Below, one piece after another: positions 35,939 through 48,700 of a DNA stretch of 64,000 nucleotides. This stretch comes from Onthophagus taurus (Eukaryota > Arthropoda > Insecta > Coleoptera > Scarabaeidae). Under the pieces are notes generated by a model, which saw nothing but the letters and a program-made list of their open reading frames with translations, was not told where the DNA came from and made no database searches. How positions within the stretch are numbered: position 1 is the stretch's first letter; every line of letters begins with the position of its first letter. Location: the NCBI RefSeq assembly GCF_036711975.1, contig NC_091975.1:1924501-1988500 (forward strand), in the 5' to 3' direction. The position numbers and the translations under genes are program-made.

Positions 35939-37455
35939 ATGATACATAGTTTATTTATAATAAATTCATCGGGGTAAAGTATTACTTCTTTTTAATCTGT
36001 GGGGAGAAGTTAATTTTATTTTTGTAGAGATGTTTTTTTGGAAAAACATTGGAGGAGTGTAATCTCAAGATCCGTATGTGATTATTACCTGGAAGCTCAA
36101 AGAGCAAATCCTAATGATATCCCCCCGGTTATAGCAACGCCCCATCATTACCTTTTAAGTATACAAAGGGGTGGTGTTAGTTTTGTTGCTGTTTGTATGG
36201 AAGAAATCCCTCCGTTATTTGTCATCGAGTTTTTACATAGAGTTGTTGATATATTTCAAGTAAACTACCATTTAAAACAAATTAATAAAAATTAAATCAT
36301 GTTTGTTTTCAGGATTATTTCTCTGATTGTACTGAAAGTATTATTAAAGAAAATTATGTCGTAGTTTATGAATTATTGGATGAAATGCTTGATAATGGTT
36401 ATCCATTAGCGACAGAAAGCAATATTTTGAAAGAACTAATTAAGCCACCGAATATTTTAAGAACAATTGCTAATACAGTTACTGGAAAATCAAAGTAATT
36501 AAGATTAATTCTTAAAAAAATAATTTTTTATGCTTTTATTTTTAAGTGTAAGTGGAACTTTGCCAACCGGACAACTTTCAAACGTTCCTTGGAGACGTAC
36601 GGGGGTTAAATATACAAATAATGAGGCTTATTTTGATGTTGTTGAAGAAGTAGATGCAATTATTGATAAATCTGGATCAATAGTTTTCGCAGAAATCCAA
36701 GGATATGTAAAGTTTTAATTAAAATTTGTTTTATGTTTTATCAAATTATTTTTTTAGATTGATTGTTGCATTAAATTAAGCGGAATGCCTGATTTAACTT
36801 TATCGTTTATCAATCCAAGACTTTTCGATGATGTTAGTTTTCATCCTTGCGTCCGTTTTAAACGTTGGGAGGTAAAATTAAAAAAATAATGTTTGAAATA
36901 ATCCACTTTTTTTTATTTTTATTTTAGGCAGAAAGAATTTTGTCTTTTATCCCCCCCGATGGTAACTTTCGCCTTCTTTCCTATCAAATAACCGCCCAAA
37001 GCATCGTTCCAATTCCGATTTACGTCCGAAACAACCTAATCATCCGTTCGGGTGAACAACAGGGTCGTTTGGACATCACCGTTGGCCCAAAACAGACGTT
37101 GGGTAGAACGATCGAAGCTGTTAAAATCGACGTTTTAATGCCAAAATGCGTCCTGAACTGTATACTAACCGTTAATCAAGGTAAATACAATTTCGATCCG
37201 GTCTCAAAAATTCTCAGTTGGGATATCGGCCGAATCGACGTCGCTAAATTACCGAATATCAGAGGAACGGTAAGTTTAACAAGCGGTTTTAATACCGGGG
37301 ATGTTAATCCAACTATAAATGTGCATTTTACGATCAATCAATTAGCTTTGAGTGGGTTAAAAGTGAACCGATTAGATATGTACGGTGAAAAATATAAGCC
37401 GTTTAAAGGGGTTAAGTATATAACTAAAGCGGGAAGGTTTCAGATTAGGATGTAA
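35939..37455 (+). CDS. cm: AP-3 adaptor complex subunit mu
   Basis: Medium subunit of the AP-3 coat that sorts cargo from endosomes to lysosomes and pigment granules (carmine in Drosophila). Exons: 35939-35973, 36028-36259, 36313-36494, 36547-36706, 36758-36871 and 36928-37455, giving 416 residues, close to the family length. The N-terminal longin-like part begins MIHSLFIINSSGDVFLEKHW. The mu homology domain starts at SGTLPTGQLSNVPWRRTGVK and contains AYFDVVEEVDAIIDKSG, GMPDLTLSFINPRLFDDVSF, HPCVRFKRWEAERILSF and PPDGNFRLLSYQ. The tail is GVKYITKAGRFQIRM. All expected parts are present. Confidence 0.96.
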
Positions 37456-40400
37456 AAATTTTTTTTGTCTTAAAATGAACTGAATGGAAAAAAAAATTTT
37501 GTTTTATTTAACCCAAATTTCACCCTTTTCCCAACACATTCCAGGTAGCCTCGTAAACTCATTAACACGTTTCCCTTTTTTAGCCCACAAAAAAAGGATT
37601 TAAACCCGTCCTAATTAACTCAGACGTTCGTTCGTTCATCAAAGTCAAAAATGTGTTAACTGCTTAGTTAGTTGTAAAATGAGGAGCTTTAAAATTTGAA
37701 ATATAAAATAAATATGTTTTTTTAAGGCGACTTTGGTCGTCCTTTGGGGTTTGTAATGCAACCAGAGGCCGGTTTTTGCGACCCACCTCTTCCTCCTCTT
37801 TCGTCTTCTTCTGGTGGCGGCGGTCGGTTTTATTTTGTCCTTTTCGTATAGACGCGGTCTCGAGATAGCGAAGCTTGTACCTCGAAGCTTGTCTCTAAGG
37901 GCCACTTTATTACCCTGTTGCTAAGTACAAAATACGAAAACCTTTAATTTTGATACAATTTTATTTATATTTTTGAAATTTTTTTAGTCATTTTTGACAT
38001 TTAAGTGTCAAATTATTATTTGATTTAAGGTAAATAAGCTTAAGTTGGTAACTATGTATGTATCATTTTTGACGTTTCTTATTTTTAAACGTCAAATTTG
38101 AGAATAATTTTTTAATTATCAATTTTAATCCAAATTTATGAGTTAAAATGTTTTTTCGTCGATTTGATGATAATGTGTAAGTATATTTATGAAGACATTC
38201 TTTGGTGTACTATTTTTATTTCTTTCAAAACGTTTTATTCGAATGATGAATCGTGTATGGTTGCCTTTTAACGGAATCTATCCCGTTTAAAATTCCTATT
38301 AGCGTTCGTCCGTGAAGCTGTGTCTCGAAAAAACGAACAGGTTGTATGGTAGTCGAGAGAGCCAATGACACACCTTTGGAATTCCGAGTCAAGTTTTCAT
38401 AACGTTCAATTGTACACGTTCACACGGTTTTTTTTTCTAATTCTCCGAACAAGTTTCGACATTTTATTTTTAGTTACAATATTTTCTTATTTATTAAACA
38501 ATTTATCGATTTTAGTTAATAGTCCAGTCATTTTTCGATCGAATTTTTATGAACCACTTTTTATTCGTTCTTCTTTTTAGGTAATATCAATTTCGCAAGA
38601 TTATAACACGACCGGTTTTTTGATTATATACTTTTTTTGGAAGGTTATATCCTTTTTTGTCTGGTCGATTTCACAATTTTAAGGTAAAACTAATATTTTT
38701 TAGTTATCTTGTTGTATTCCTTGAAATACTTCAAAATTTATAAAAATTCATATTTACACAATTTAGTTTTGTTATCTCGGTTATGATTTATTATAAACAC
38801 TTTAAACGTTTCGGGAATTTTCGTAATGCATCATAGATAAATAAGCAACGAAGAAATTTTCTACTAAATCATTACAAATTTATTGATTCAATAACTAAGG
38901 GGTTTTGCCCAACAAAAAATCCGAAATGGCATTGTTCTTTAACCGTAAAACTCTCGCCCGTGGAAAATAGTTTTGACATTCTAAATCTTCTCCACCTCCA
39001 CCTGCTTCACGGTAAGAGTTTTTCTTCGAAGTAGTAGCTCGAAAGGCTCAAAACTCGTAAACATTCCGCTCGGCGTCTGAGGCGACCTTTTCTTCTCTCC
39101 GACTTCTTCTCTTTTAAAAATTAAAAGAGTGACGACGACGACGAGACGAGAAAAGGGAATAATAATAACGCGGGTCAGGCTGCTTAGTTAGCAGGGAAAA
39201 AATAAGGGGGTAACACGGTGGTTTGGGTGGGTGGGCGGCTACCTGTCCTCTCCATTTGTAAGATATGTTCCCTCAAGGCCGTAATTGCACCTTAATTCCC
39301 TCATCCTCTTTAAAAATAAAGATTTAATTTATTTTCGATTTTGTCCTTATTTGATATTATCTCAAAAAGGAATTCAATCGCCGCTATTCATCAATGCGTT
39401 GTTAGTACTTGTCGTTTTTCTGGGTCACTTGGTACTGTGAAAGGAGGTTACAGCATCTGTAACCAATCCTTATGAAGGCAATCTTGGTACAATTACTTGA
39501 CTTGTTGAAAGATACATTTTTTTCATCGAAAAGTCATCACATATGTTGGTTTAAACACTTATTTCTCATTAGTATTGATTTTACGACGTTTCTTAGATGT
39601 TTTTTCCTCTTAAAATGTTCATAAAACGTGAGTTGAATAAATATTCAAGGTTAACATAATCGCTAAGTGGAGAACAATTAAAAACTAGTTATACAATTTC
39701 TTTCTTTTAAAGAGTTGTGTTCTTTGATATCTTGTGTTTATTATGATCGGTATAAAAATAAATTTGGACCTTGTGAACTGTAAATATAAATTATCAGGAA
39801 TGACCTTGACACGTTCTTATCAATCGACGATTTTACTTTAATAGATCCAAATAAAAATTCTTGCTGCTAGTTTATGAATTGTAAGAATGATTAAAAATCA
39901 AAAAAGGAAACCGCAAAAAATACTTTAATGATATTCCGGGATATCACACTACTTCAGAGAAATTTCTGAATCAAAGGAAAAGTTTTTTTTATTGCACAAC
40001 TGAGTCACGTACAAAGAGGTCTTTGTAGAAATTATTTATTTATAGAAATTATGAAACAATTTGAAATTAAGATTTTTTTTATTTTGATAATGACAGGTAA
40101 TTTGACCATTAATTGGGCAAATTAATAGGGAATTTTGTTTCATTATGTTTTAAGATGAATTTGTCATAATGAAGTTTAAACTAAATGCAATTTTTGGTTT
40201 CATATTTATACATAAATAATTTAAATAAAATATTAAACGTAAGAAAACGCAGCTTATTGGGAATTAATAAAAATTTACTAAAAATGTTACCAGAAATAAA
40301 AAAAAACATATAACCTTTAAAATTTGACACAGACAGACAATTTGACAAGAAATGTCAGCTTGGAGATCAAAATTGACAATTACAGGTTAGTTTGGACAAT

Positions 40401-42170
40401 TCATAAGTTTTATTTGTAATAATTAAATATTTGATTTATAAAATTTTGCATAACACTTTATAAAGTATTGTATGAAACACGTTGTGTAATTTTCATACGA
40501 CATTGTTAAACGTTTATGTCGCATAAAAAAAACATTTTACAACGTATTTCATAAATAATAATTCTTAAAGAAATATTTTTTTATTAAATAAAACCGGAAA
40601 GAAACATCCTGCACTTATTTTTAAACTCCAAGTTCCCATATAAAAAAAATGGTTTAAACCAACATGAACAATATTTTTCTTTGCGTTTCATTTTTATCTA
40701 TCTCGGAATATTTTAAGTTCAACGTGCAGTTAAGTAACAAAAGTCAAACACGTGTTGCATAAACTAGATGTTGTACAGAAAATTATCGCTTTAAAACGAC
40801 ATCACAAAAGATTGAATGATTTACAGGATGAGCATAAAACGAGGATAATTATTTAAAACGTTGACATTGGGACGGGCTTATTATTCAAATTGGTTCAGTT
40901 GATTAAAATTGTTGGGCTATTTAAAATTTTGCTCCAACGATTTGTTTTTTTCTTTTACCACGTGCTTTCATTTATTTATAGAAATAACATTATCAAATAA
41001 GATGGTTATCCCGATTATTCCAGACTATAAACATTTTTATCGGGTGTTAAAATACGATGTTTGAAGAAGTTTAAGTAAAAACCGTATCTCTAAATGTAAA
41101 TAAACCTCATTTTTATCACAAAACTATTTTTCGAGATATTACCTTAATCCTTGATTACCTTAGATAACCGTTTTGAAAATGATTTTTAGAAATAACATTG
41201 GTATAGAATTAATTTGAAACATTTCTTAAATATCTTACAAATTAATATTTGATTACTAAACATAATTTAAATTGCTAATGATTTGTAACTATAAATGTGA
41301 GTATGTAAATTCGATTTCATAAAAAAAATTATTTCAAGGTCATAAGAGCCGAACTTTACCCTCTTAAAATTAACAAGAAACGTGACACATTTAACTCCAT
41401 TTTCTCATTACAAACCGTAATTGTATCCTTTTTTGAATCATCCTACATAGAAATAGATAATATAAACCATTTTTATAACCGTAATACCTATTTTTAAATT
41501 CCACTAATAAAGCACAATTTTTGAAACCCCCCGCTTAATCTAAACCAAAATAAGTATCGCTTTCCGTATCGATTTCAACATCTTATTATTTAAGCCAAGT
41601 GTTCGTTTCGTCAGCAAAATAAACTCAATTTTTAAAGAAAAACGAACAGTATCATTCTCATTCTTCAACCACGTGTTTTTGTGACGTCACTAAAATAAAT
41701 TAAGGCCATAACAAGTGTGTTTGTTCATTTTAGAATGTTTAGATCGCCGTTGACGTCTGATAAAATCTGTTTTACATAACTTTTACGATTTTTTTTTAAT
41801 TTGTATCATTTAAATTTTCGTTGAATGAAAATGAAATTTGGACGAAGTGAAAGAAAGAAAGGAAGGAATTTAATGAAGGTCGATGTGTAAATTGAAATGC
41901 TGGTGTAAAACGTGCTTTAAAAGCTGATTTGCGTGGGTGTGTTCAGTTTAAATGGTTCAAATGATTCAATCAATACACGTGTGCAAGGCTAATTGTTAAT
42001 AAAATTGCTCAATGAAGACGTCAATGTTAATTAAGTTCTTCTAAATGAGACTCAATAAGATTTAATTATTATTGTTAATTATAAGATCTATACAAATATT
42101 CAAGATGAAATCGTTTGTTAGGGACGTAAAAGGTTTTTTTAAGCTAGGGTTGGTACTTCCTTTTCCTCGT
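37456..42170. other. Long non-coding region
   Basis: 4.7 kb with no convincing coding exon. Two GC-richer islands stand out in AT-rich DNA: about 37735-37880 and about 38985-39260 (with GACGACGACG-type runs). They could be promoters, non-coding exons or 5' leaders of unseen genes. A 37645-37905 open frame on the minus strand is Arg-rich and not convincing as protein. Confidence 0.4.
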
Positions 42171-42177
42171 TATTCAG

Positions 42178-42786
42178 TCAGACCAGATAACCATACCAAC
42201 TTCGAGTTGTTTTCCCTCTATTTCCTGTACCAGGGGGGTTAAGTTCTTGCTTGTTGTTTTGGTAGTAGACTGCACTTGGTTTTGCTGTGCTGTTGCGTAT
42301 TTCCTGATCTATCTTTCCATCCTTATTTATTATGGTTCTAAAATATTCGTACTTTTCTACCACCTCCAGTCGTTGCCCCTCTATTCTTACGACAACATCT
42401 ACTCTGCCTGACATTAGTACAACATCGTCTGCGTAGTTTGTCTTTTGACTTGCTTTATTATTCTGTCCATGTATGCTACAAAGAGTAGTAGGGTTAAACT
42501 GTCACCCTGTTTCACACTCTTTTCCATTCTGAACTCTTCTAACGTCTTTCCATTAGGGTATACGCTTTTGACTGCTCTTTTTAGTTTTCGACTCGTCCCC
42601 AGTTCGCTTAAATATGTTATCTCGGTACCTGGTCGAAAGCTGCTTTTAAGTCTAGGAATGTCAAATATTTATCCTTGTCGTAAGGGTGTACATGTAGCTT
42701 TGTGTTTGCCTGGAGCGCCGTTTGTTCCTCTTCGAGTTTTTCTTCTATCTGGGTTCTCAGCCGTTTTTATAGAATTTAAATTATAA
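42178..42786 (-). mobile_element. Decayed LINE reverse-transcriptase fragment
   Basis: Minus-strand frames give LTFLDLKAAFDQVP (catalytic block A), KSVKQGDSLTLLLF, YADDVV (catalytic block C) and then IEGQRLEVVEKYEYFRTIIN. This is the order found in non-LTR reverse transcriptases. The blocks lie in different frames with stops, so the copy is dead. No 5' endonuclease or 3' tail is seen. The clade is uncertain. Confidence 0.8.
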
Positions 42787-42893
42787 TAAGCTTATTTTAT
42801 ATTATACCTGTCAATGTCAAATTTATAGGGTTTCTGTTGATGACATCAACTGTTGCCAACTTTACAATTTGACAGGTATTATAAGAAAGCTTT
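42787..42893. repeat. Nested palindrome of about 105 bp
   Basis: Outer arms pair AAGCTTATTTTATATTATAC with the inverse of GGTATTATAAGAAAGCTT, and TGTCAAATT with its inverse. The centre, 42836-42850, is the perfect odd palindrome GTTGATGACATCAAC. It abuts the LINE fragment and could be a foldback MITE. Confidence 0.65.
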
Positions 42894-43681
42894 GATATTA
42901 TTGGATGGATTCAAAATGAAAATTGTTGATTTAAAAGAAATAACAGGATGTTTCATTTCCTGTTTCATTTCAAAAATTATCTCATTTTATTAATAAAAAC
43001 CATAAGTTACTTAAAATAGGCATTTATTTACTTTCAGTTTTTTTTCACATCGTTTCAAAGGAAAAAGTTCTCCGTACAAAAATGAGTTAAAATAATTACA
43101 CATTAATTATCATTAATTAGGCACGTTTGGTTGCGTTTTGCGATTTTTTCATCATTTGTGCGCTTTATTTACTCGATTTTCGCTTGGCTTAACTATTTTA
43201 TTTATAAAAAAAAAGGAAACAATAAAAACAAAAAGAACTAAACTTAAATCTACATCATCATAGTCGTATTAGCTTTATTTTTTTCGTTTCGTATGGAACA
43301 TTATTTCGTTTAAATCTAAAAAAAAGAAGAAAATAATCTAGATTCATCACATATATAGCATTTTTTTAATAACCTAAAACTATTTTATTTCTTTTTCTAT
43401 TTAATACATTTTAAAAAAATTATAATAAAAATAAAATTGATTACATGGCAGTTTTTTCTTTTAACTTAATAAAAGAAAAGAATACAAAAAGAAAATGATT
43501 TTTTGATTTTACTAAAAAGATCTCTTAGTAATTAAAGAGATTTTTTGAGCTTATTAATTATTATCGACACCACAGTCTTTCATTATAATCTTGTTTTTGT
43601 TTCAATTTTAGTTCTTTTTTACTGTCATCACAGAAAAATAAAAAAAGTTTTTTTAAATTCTTTTTTCAAGAAATCATCTTC
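42894..43681. other. 3' region of inx2
   Basis: AT-rich, probably the 3' untranslated region of the minus-strand inx2 gene. No exon seen. Confidence 0.35.
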
Positions 43682-44761
43682 TTAAACTTGGGTTTTTCCA
43701 TCTAATCTTTGTGCGATATCAACAAGCACCTCTTTGTAAATTAAGGGATCTATATTTTTACCCAATTGATACAATATAAACCAATCGCCGATTTGACATT
43801 TTCTTCCAATCGCTTCGATACAAATTTGTGGAGTTAAACGAGACCTTGCTCTCAATAAATACAAACGCAATTTTGGTCCAAATACAACAGCGAATCGATA
43901 TATGAGCGAAATTCCTGATAAAATACTTAAAATAACGAACCAAAACCATAAGAATACATAAATTTTTTCGTTTACTATGTTTAGAGGTAAAACACATAAA
44001 CCATCGAATTTTTGAACGCTTCCAGAAGGACCATATTTATGGAATATGCACTTGGTTACTTTAGGAAAAACTCTTGCCATGGGATCTTCGCGTTCTTCTG
44101 GTTCCATCTCGGTGAATTTTAAAACATCACTTCCATAAGTACTAAATTCTCCATCCAAAAAGAAATCCATAAAAAATATTTGTCCCACGACGTTTATAAA
44201 ATTTAAAACTTCACAAATAAAAAATCGAAAGGCATAAAAATTTTGCATATGAAGATTCGTTGAGAAGTAATCAACAATTAAACGTTTCCTATCAGCTTTG
44301 CAATCTTGATTAACAATCGGACAATTTAAATCTAAAACCAACATTTTTATTCTTCCGCCTTCCCATGTTTTCCATAAATATCGAGGAATATAAAACAGCA
44401 TCGCTTGGAAAAACAATGTGAAACAAACCCATTGATAATATTTATGATATTTAACATCATCTTTATTATCCACGTGACTAACAACTCCGGGTTGTACCAT
44501 GTCGTGTCCAACTTTCCCAGTCAAACGATTCGGAATCGTAAATGTTGAATAAATCCAACAATAAGTATCCATAATATTTAACGGGATCTCATCGACGATG
44601 CAATCAATCGGATCCCCAATATATTGTCTTGACGTTACCAACAACGAAAACGCCACGAGAATCACCACAGTCACTTTATAGTGCAATCGAAAGATGTTAT
44701 TATCAATACAAACCGCATCGATCTTTAATAGACCTTTAACCGAACCAAAAACATCAAACAT
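43682..44761 (-). CDS. Inx2: Innexin 2, gap-junction subunit
   Basis: Four-pass membrane protein that forms invertebrate gap junctions and hemichannels. A single exon of 359 residues. It starts MFDVFGSVKGLLKID, nearly identical to Drosophila Inx2, and has LLVTSRQYIGDPIDC, the innexin signature YYQWVC (near residue 108) and ICEVLNFINVV. The second loop includes FPKVTKCIFHKYGPSGSV. Paired cysteines are present in both extracellular loops. The C-terminal part is IGDWFILYQLGKNIDPLIYK. It is transcribed away from the other three innexins. The lack of introns contrasts with inx7 and ogre nearby. Confidence 0.97.
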   Translation of the reverse strand: MFDVFGSVKGLLKIDAVCIDNNIFRLHYKVTVVILVAFSLLVTSRQYIGDPIDCIVDEIPLNIMDTYCWIYSTFTIPNRLTGKVGHDMVQPGVVSHVDNKDDVKYHKYYQWVCFTLFFQAMLFYIPRYLWKTWEGGRIKMLVLDLNCPIVNQDCKADRKRLIVDYFSTNLHMQNFYAFRFFICEVLNFINVVGQIFFMDFFLDGEFSTYGSDVLKFTEMEPEEREDPMARVFPKVTKCIFHKYGPSGSVQKFDGLCVLPLNIVNEKIYVFLWFWFVILSILSGISLIYRFAVVFGPKLRLYLLRARSRLTPQICIEAIGRKCQIGDWFILYQLGKNIDPLIYKEVLVDIAQRLDGKTQV

Positions 44762-45540
44762 TTTTACTTATTTCTTCTCTTCTTATTTAAATTATTAAAA
44801 TAAAATTATCTAAATCAATTAATTTATTATTATCACTTTGAAATAAAACTATCCAACTTTTTTCTTGTACGTTATCATTTGAAGAATTTGATTTCGAACG
44901 AATTTTATTTGTGAACAAAGCGCTTGATGCGAGGTGAACACAACGAACGCAAACGATGGACTGAAGGTCGATGGAGGTGCCCCGCGAGGGGGACGAGGTG
45001 GAGGTGGGGCGAAACGACGAGGAATCGTCGTCGGGGTCTGTAGCTGCAGATCCGGAGAGTCCGGAGTACCGCGGATAGGAAGAATCGGTTGGGGGAAACC
45101 CCACCACTATTTTACAACTAAACACCCAAAGTGAACGGAAGACTTTGTTTTTTACTTTTCCAGAAGAAAATTTTAATCACACATTTTATTTAATTAATTA
45201 AATCTTTTATGGTCTTCTTATTACGAAATTCTAACTTAACCTCACATGACGTTTCATGTGACATTTGCAATCATAACCTCAATCTGTCAAACCAGTTTCA
45301 ACACGATTTTTTTGTTGAATAAGAAAATTAAAATGTGTTATAGTAATTAAAACTGTTTATATTTAATTATTGTCCATAAACTAAGTATTACCCAAAATAA
45401 GTTTTATGAACATTGACGTTTATAAAGAAGTTGATTATCATTGATGATTGACAATCCAATAATGTTATTAGATCATAAAATATTGTGTTTAATTTTGTTG
45501 ATGTTCTAATTGTTCCTTTTTTAGCAAGTTCCAAAATTAG
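44762..45540. promoter_or_regulatory. inx2 upstream region with a GC-rich block
   Basis: About 44930-45115 is clearly GC-richer than its surroundings and rich in GGGG and CGACGAGG-type words. Its position upstream of inx2 fits a promoter or 5' leader. Short frames through it lack family similarity. Confidence 0.4.
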
Positions 45541-45544
45541 TCAC

Positions 45545-45675
45545 TTAACAACCACCCCATTTCTGCGACAGTCCATTAAACTTTACTCCAGAGGTGAAAT
45601 ATCTTGGTGTTATGGACAGAGGACTGACTTGGAAATCACACATTGTACTCACCCAATGTCGAAGGGCAACGAAGA
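45545..45675 (+). mobile_element. LINE fragment (Jockey/R1-like), joined to the hairpin repeat
   Basis: The frame FTPEVKYLGVMDRGLTWKSH and QCRRATK matches the KYLGV-LDxxLTWxxHI region after the reverse-transcriptase core of Jockey/R1-type LINEs. It is cut at about 45672, where copy 5 of the hairpin repeat starts. Confidence 0.65.
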
Positions 45676-45733
45676 GACGCACGGCTAAACCCGATGTTTC
45701 TAGTTTTAGGTCTAGTGTTAATTCAATAAAAAT
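45672..45733 (+). repeat. Hairpin-family interspersed repeat, copy 5
   Basis: GAGACGCACGGCTAAACCC then TTTCTAGTTTTAGGTCTAG, followed by TTCAATAAAAATATACAAC. The last block matches the flank of copy 6, showing that the repeat unit is longer than the hairpin. Confidence 0.75.
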
Positions 45734-48700
45734 ATACAACAAACTAGCTCCAAATTTCGGGTATAAAGAACATACCCTTCTGTTTTATATCAACGTTCAT
45801 TAAAACCTTGGGGTGGTTTTCTGACCTCTGAATGAAATGTAAATTGTGGAGATGTACAAAGGGTTCGCTAAATTGAAATACCACATAATTTGGCAGCAAA
45901 AAATTCCCAAAGAAATCATTTTATTTGATACAAAAAAAAGAGACTCCCCCATTAAAAAGTTTGAATTAGATTATACTAGTATTATTTGGAGTGGTTTACA
46001 CTCAATTTCAAATTATTTCATGTTTTGCCAATGTTGATAATTAAAGCTTTATAATTTTTCAAGCACAAAATGCAAAAATTTATTGAATGGTGTGGTTTTT
46101 CAAGCACAAATCCAATGAGTAGCGTTCGAACGGTTTTAATCTGGCAAAATTACACCGTTCAAATCGCGAATTTTCCCGATATTTGGTCAATTAATAAAAT
46201 TGAAAACGACTCACCGAATGGATGTTGTTTCCCTTGGATTGTACTTCGAAGCTCAGCTGGAAAGAAAAGATAAATTAATTTATTGTGACAAATAAAAATG
46301 AATTAATACGGCACCTCTTAACATCCATAAAATAGCAATCCCATCATGTCCTATATCACATCACTAATATCACCTAACACTTAGCATAAATATAGCACGC
46401 ATTTATCACTTAATTCAAGTAATAAGTTTTATTTTTCTAAACTACTTTATCACCCTTAAATGCCCGCACATCAACTAAAATGCGTTATTGGCGAATCAAC
46501 TTCCAAACATCCCCTCCTTAATTTATTGTGGGAAGAAGGAATACTGGAGGAGAATAAACAAAAAATGTAAAGACGTCGGACCGAAGCGGTTTCAATAAAA
46601 AAATTACTCGTTTTCTCGAAACATTTCAAATAAAACTTACACCATTTTACTAAAATAAAACGCACTAATCGAATTTCAATATTTAACACTTCCTGCAAAA
46701 GAAAATCTAGCCCCCAATATAAAAAAATTAATTTAAACTCAATCGACTATAATTAGAGAACGGTTTGACAGATTTTAATGTTTTATATCTCAATCGAAAG
46801 TTTGGGAGCTAGACTTCCAGTCACGGGGTCATTTCAATAGCCGTACGCAAGTAATTAGTAAATTTTGAAATCAGGCATTTCCACCTTCACATTCATTGTA
46901 GATCATACTTCCGATCGAGATGTTGATGACTAGGAATTGAAATCGGGCATTTTGTGATTTCGAAGAAACTATGACGAATCGAATGACGTATAGATCTTGA
47001 TCATCGGGTACATTGTTTACGAGTTATCAACACTTAAAAAAGGTCATTTTTGTGTTATTTTCGTGTACCTTCGCATTATTTTGGCGTTTTAGCGGAATTC
47101 GAAAGAGATTTCGCATTGGCCAAGGATTGAGCTTTCAAATGAGATATTGTTTACCGAAATTAATTGACTGGTTCTTTTGTGATAATCAAAATACTATACA
47201 TGTAAAGTCCTATCTAATTGGGGGCTAACTTCGCATAAGTCATGAATTGAGTATATTTTAAATAATTTTACTGACACATTGTTTTTATTAGATTGAGTCG
47301 TCGTTATTTCCGTTTGATTCACTCAAACTCATTTATTTATATATCTACAATCATCTCATTTAAATTAAATTGTAAAAGGTGCTTTATTTAATTAAGAATA
47401 CAACGCAACACGTTAAATTGTTGCCTCGACATTTATTTATCACTTATTCAGCGAATTTCTTTATTTCTTATAACATTGTATGGTTTTATTTGTTGCTTTG
47501 TTCCATTTCAACTTTGTTGTTTAAGCGAATAGAAAAAAGTATGAGGATTTTACTTTAATCAGCACAAATTTTAATTTTAATACTTTCATCGAATCATTAA
47601 TCATATCATTAATAATAATTATTTCGGTTTATTTAGAGTTTCGTCATGTTCAACGATGATAATAACATATTTTTAATTTATTTGCGGTTGTTGTTAGTGC
47701 TGATTACAAATTCTTGTTAACAAAAATTGCTTAAGCGACAATTTTAGATGTTTAGTGTTATTTCATTGTAGCTTTAAACCGGAACGAATAAAGTTAGGCA
47801 AGTTCAATTAAATATATAAATATGTGAGTATTTCTTAGTTAGTATTACTTTAATTAGTATTAAATTAGTACTAAGAAGTGTTTAACAAAAACAAAAAAGT
47901 TATGCCATGAATTTCTTTATAACTTTAATAATAATGAAGCTATTTAAAAAAAAAATAACATTAAAAAATCATTAAGCACCTTGCACTTAATGAATAAATA
48001 AGTTTATTTAGCGTGAATAATAACTAATCGATGTTGAACGTTTTATGAAACATTTAAAGATGTTTAGTGAACGCGACGCTTAACGCACGGGAGAGACAGG
48101 TCAGGTCAACTTCTCTCTTAGGTATACAAGGACCCGTTTTGGAATGCCGTTTGAGTCAATGCTCGGGTCGTTTTGTCCCAACTAACTGTTGAGTCATCCT
48201 TGCAGGTTTCAACCGAGGTACAGTTCTGCCAAAAAATTACATTAAATCAAACTACTCAAATTAATACGCTCAATAAATCAATTAAAAAAATGTAATTTGT
48301 TTAAAATCTTATCTTCTTATCGTGTCATTAATTTATTCTTATTTAATTAAATTCAATCTTATCGGTAAAGATCCGGTCTGATTTTCTTTTAATTTCAAAA
48401 ATGTTTCTCCGTAATTTGTTATCTTTGCGTGCTCATTGATCATAACAATACAAAACAATACGTTTTATTTAATTGAGATCGATTAAATTCTTTTTTAAAA
48501 TTGATATCAAAGAAAAAGATAATGATTGGGTTATTTGTTGGGATTAAATTAGGATTGTTTCGTCAAATTAAAGTTAAAAACGTCTATTTTTTAATTTATG
48601 TTGGATTATATACATCGAAATGTTATTATATGAGCTTAATCAGAATTTAGTTGATTTAAAAAATCGTATTGAGATTATTAATCATCATTAATTCCTTATT

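Noticed and set aside
37645-37905. 86-codon Arg-rich minus-strand ORF
   Set aside because: Translation of a GC-rich island. No family similarity, and the C-terminal half is AT-rich noise.
44787-45134. Overlapping Gly/Arg- and Ser-rich ORFs upstream of inx2
   Set aside because: Low-complexity readings of a GC-rich promoter-like block on both strands.
45846-46273. Two short ORFs after the LINE fragment
   Set aside because: Composition fits chance and I recognise no motif.
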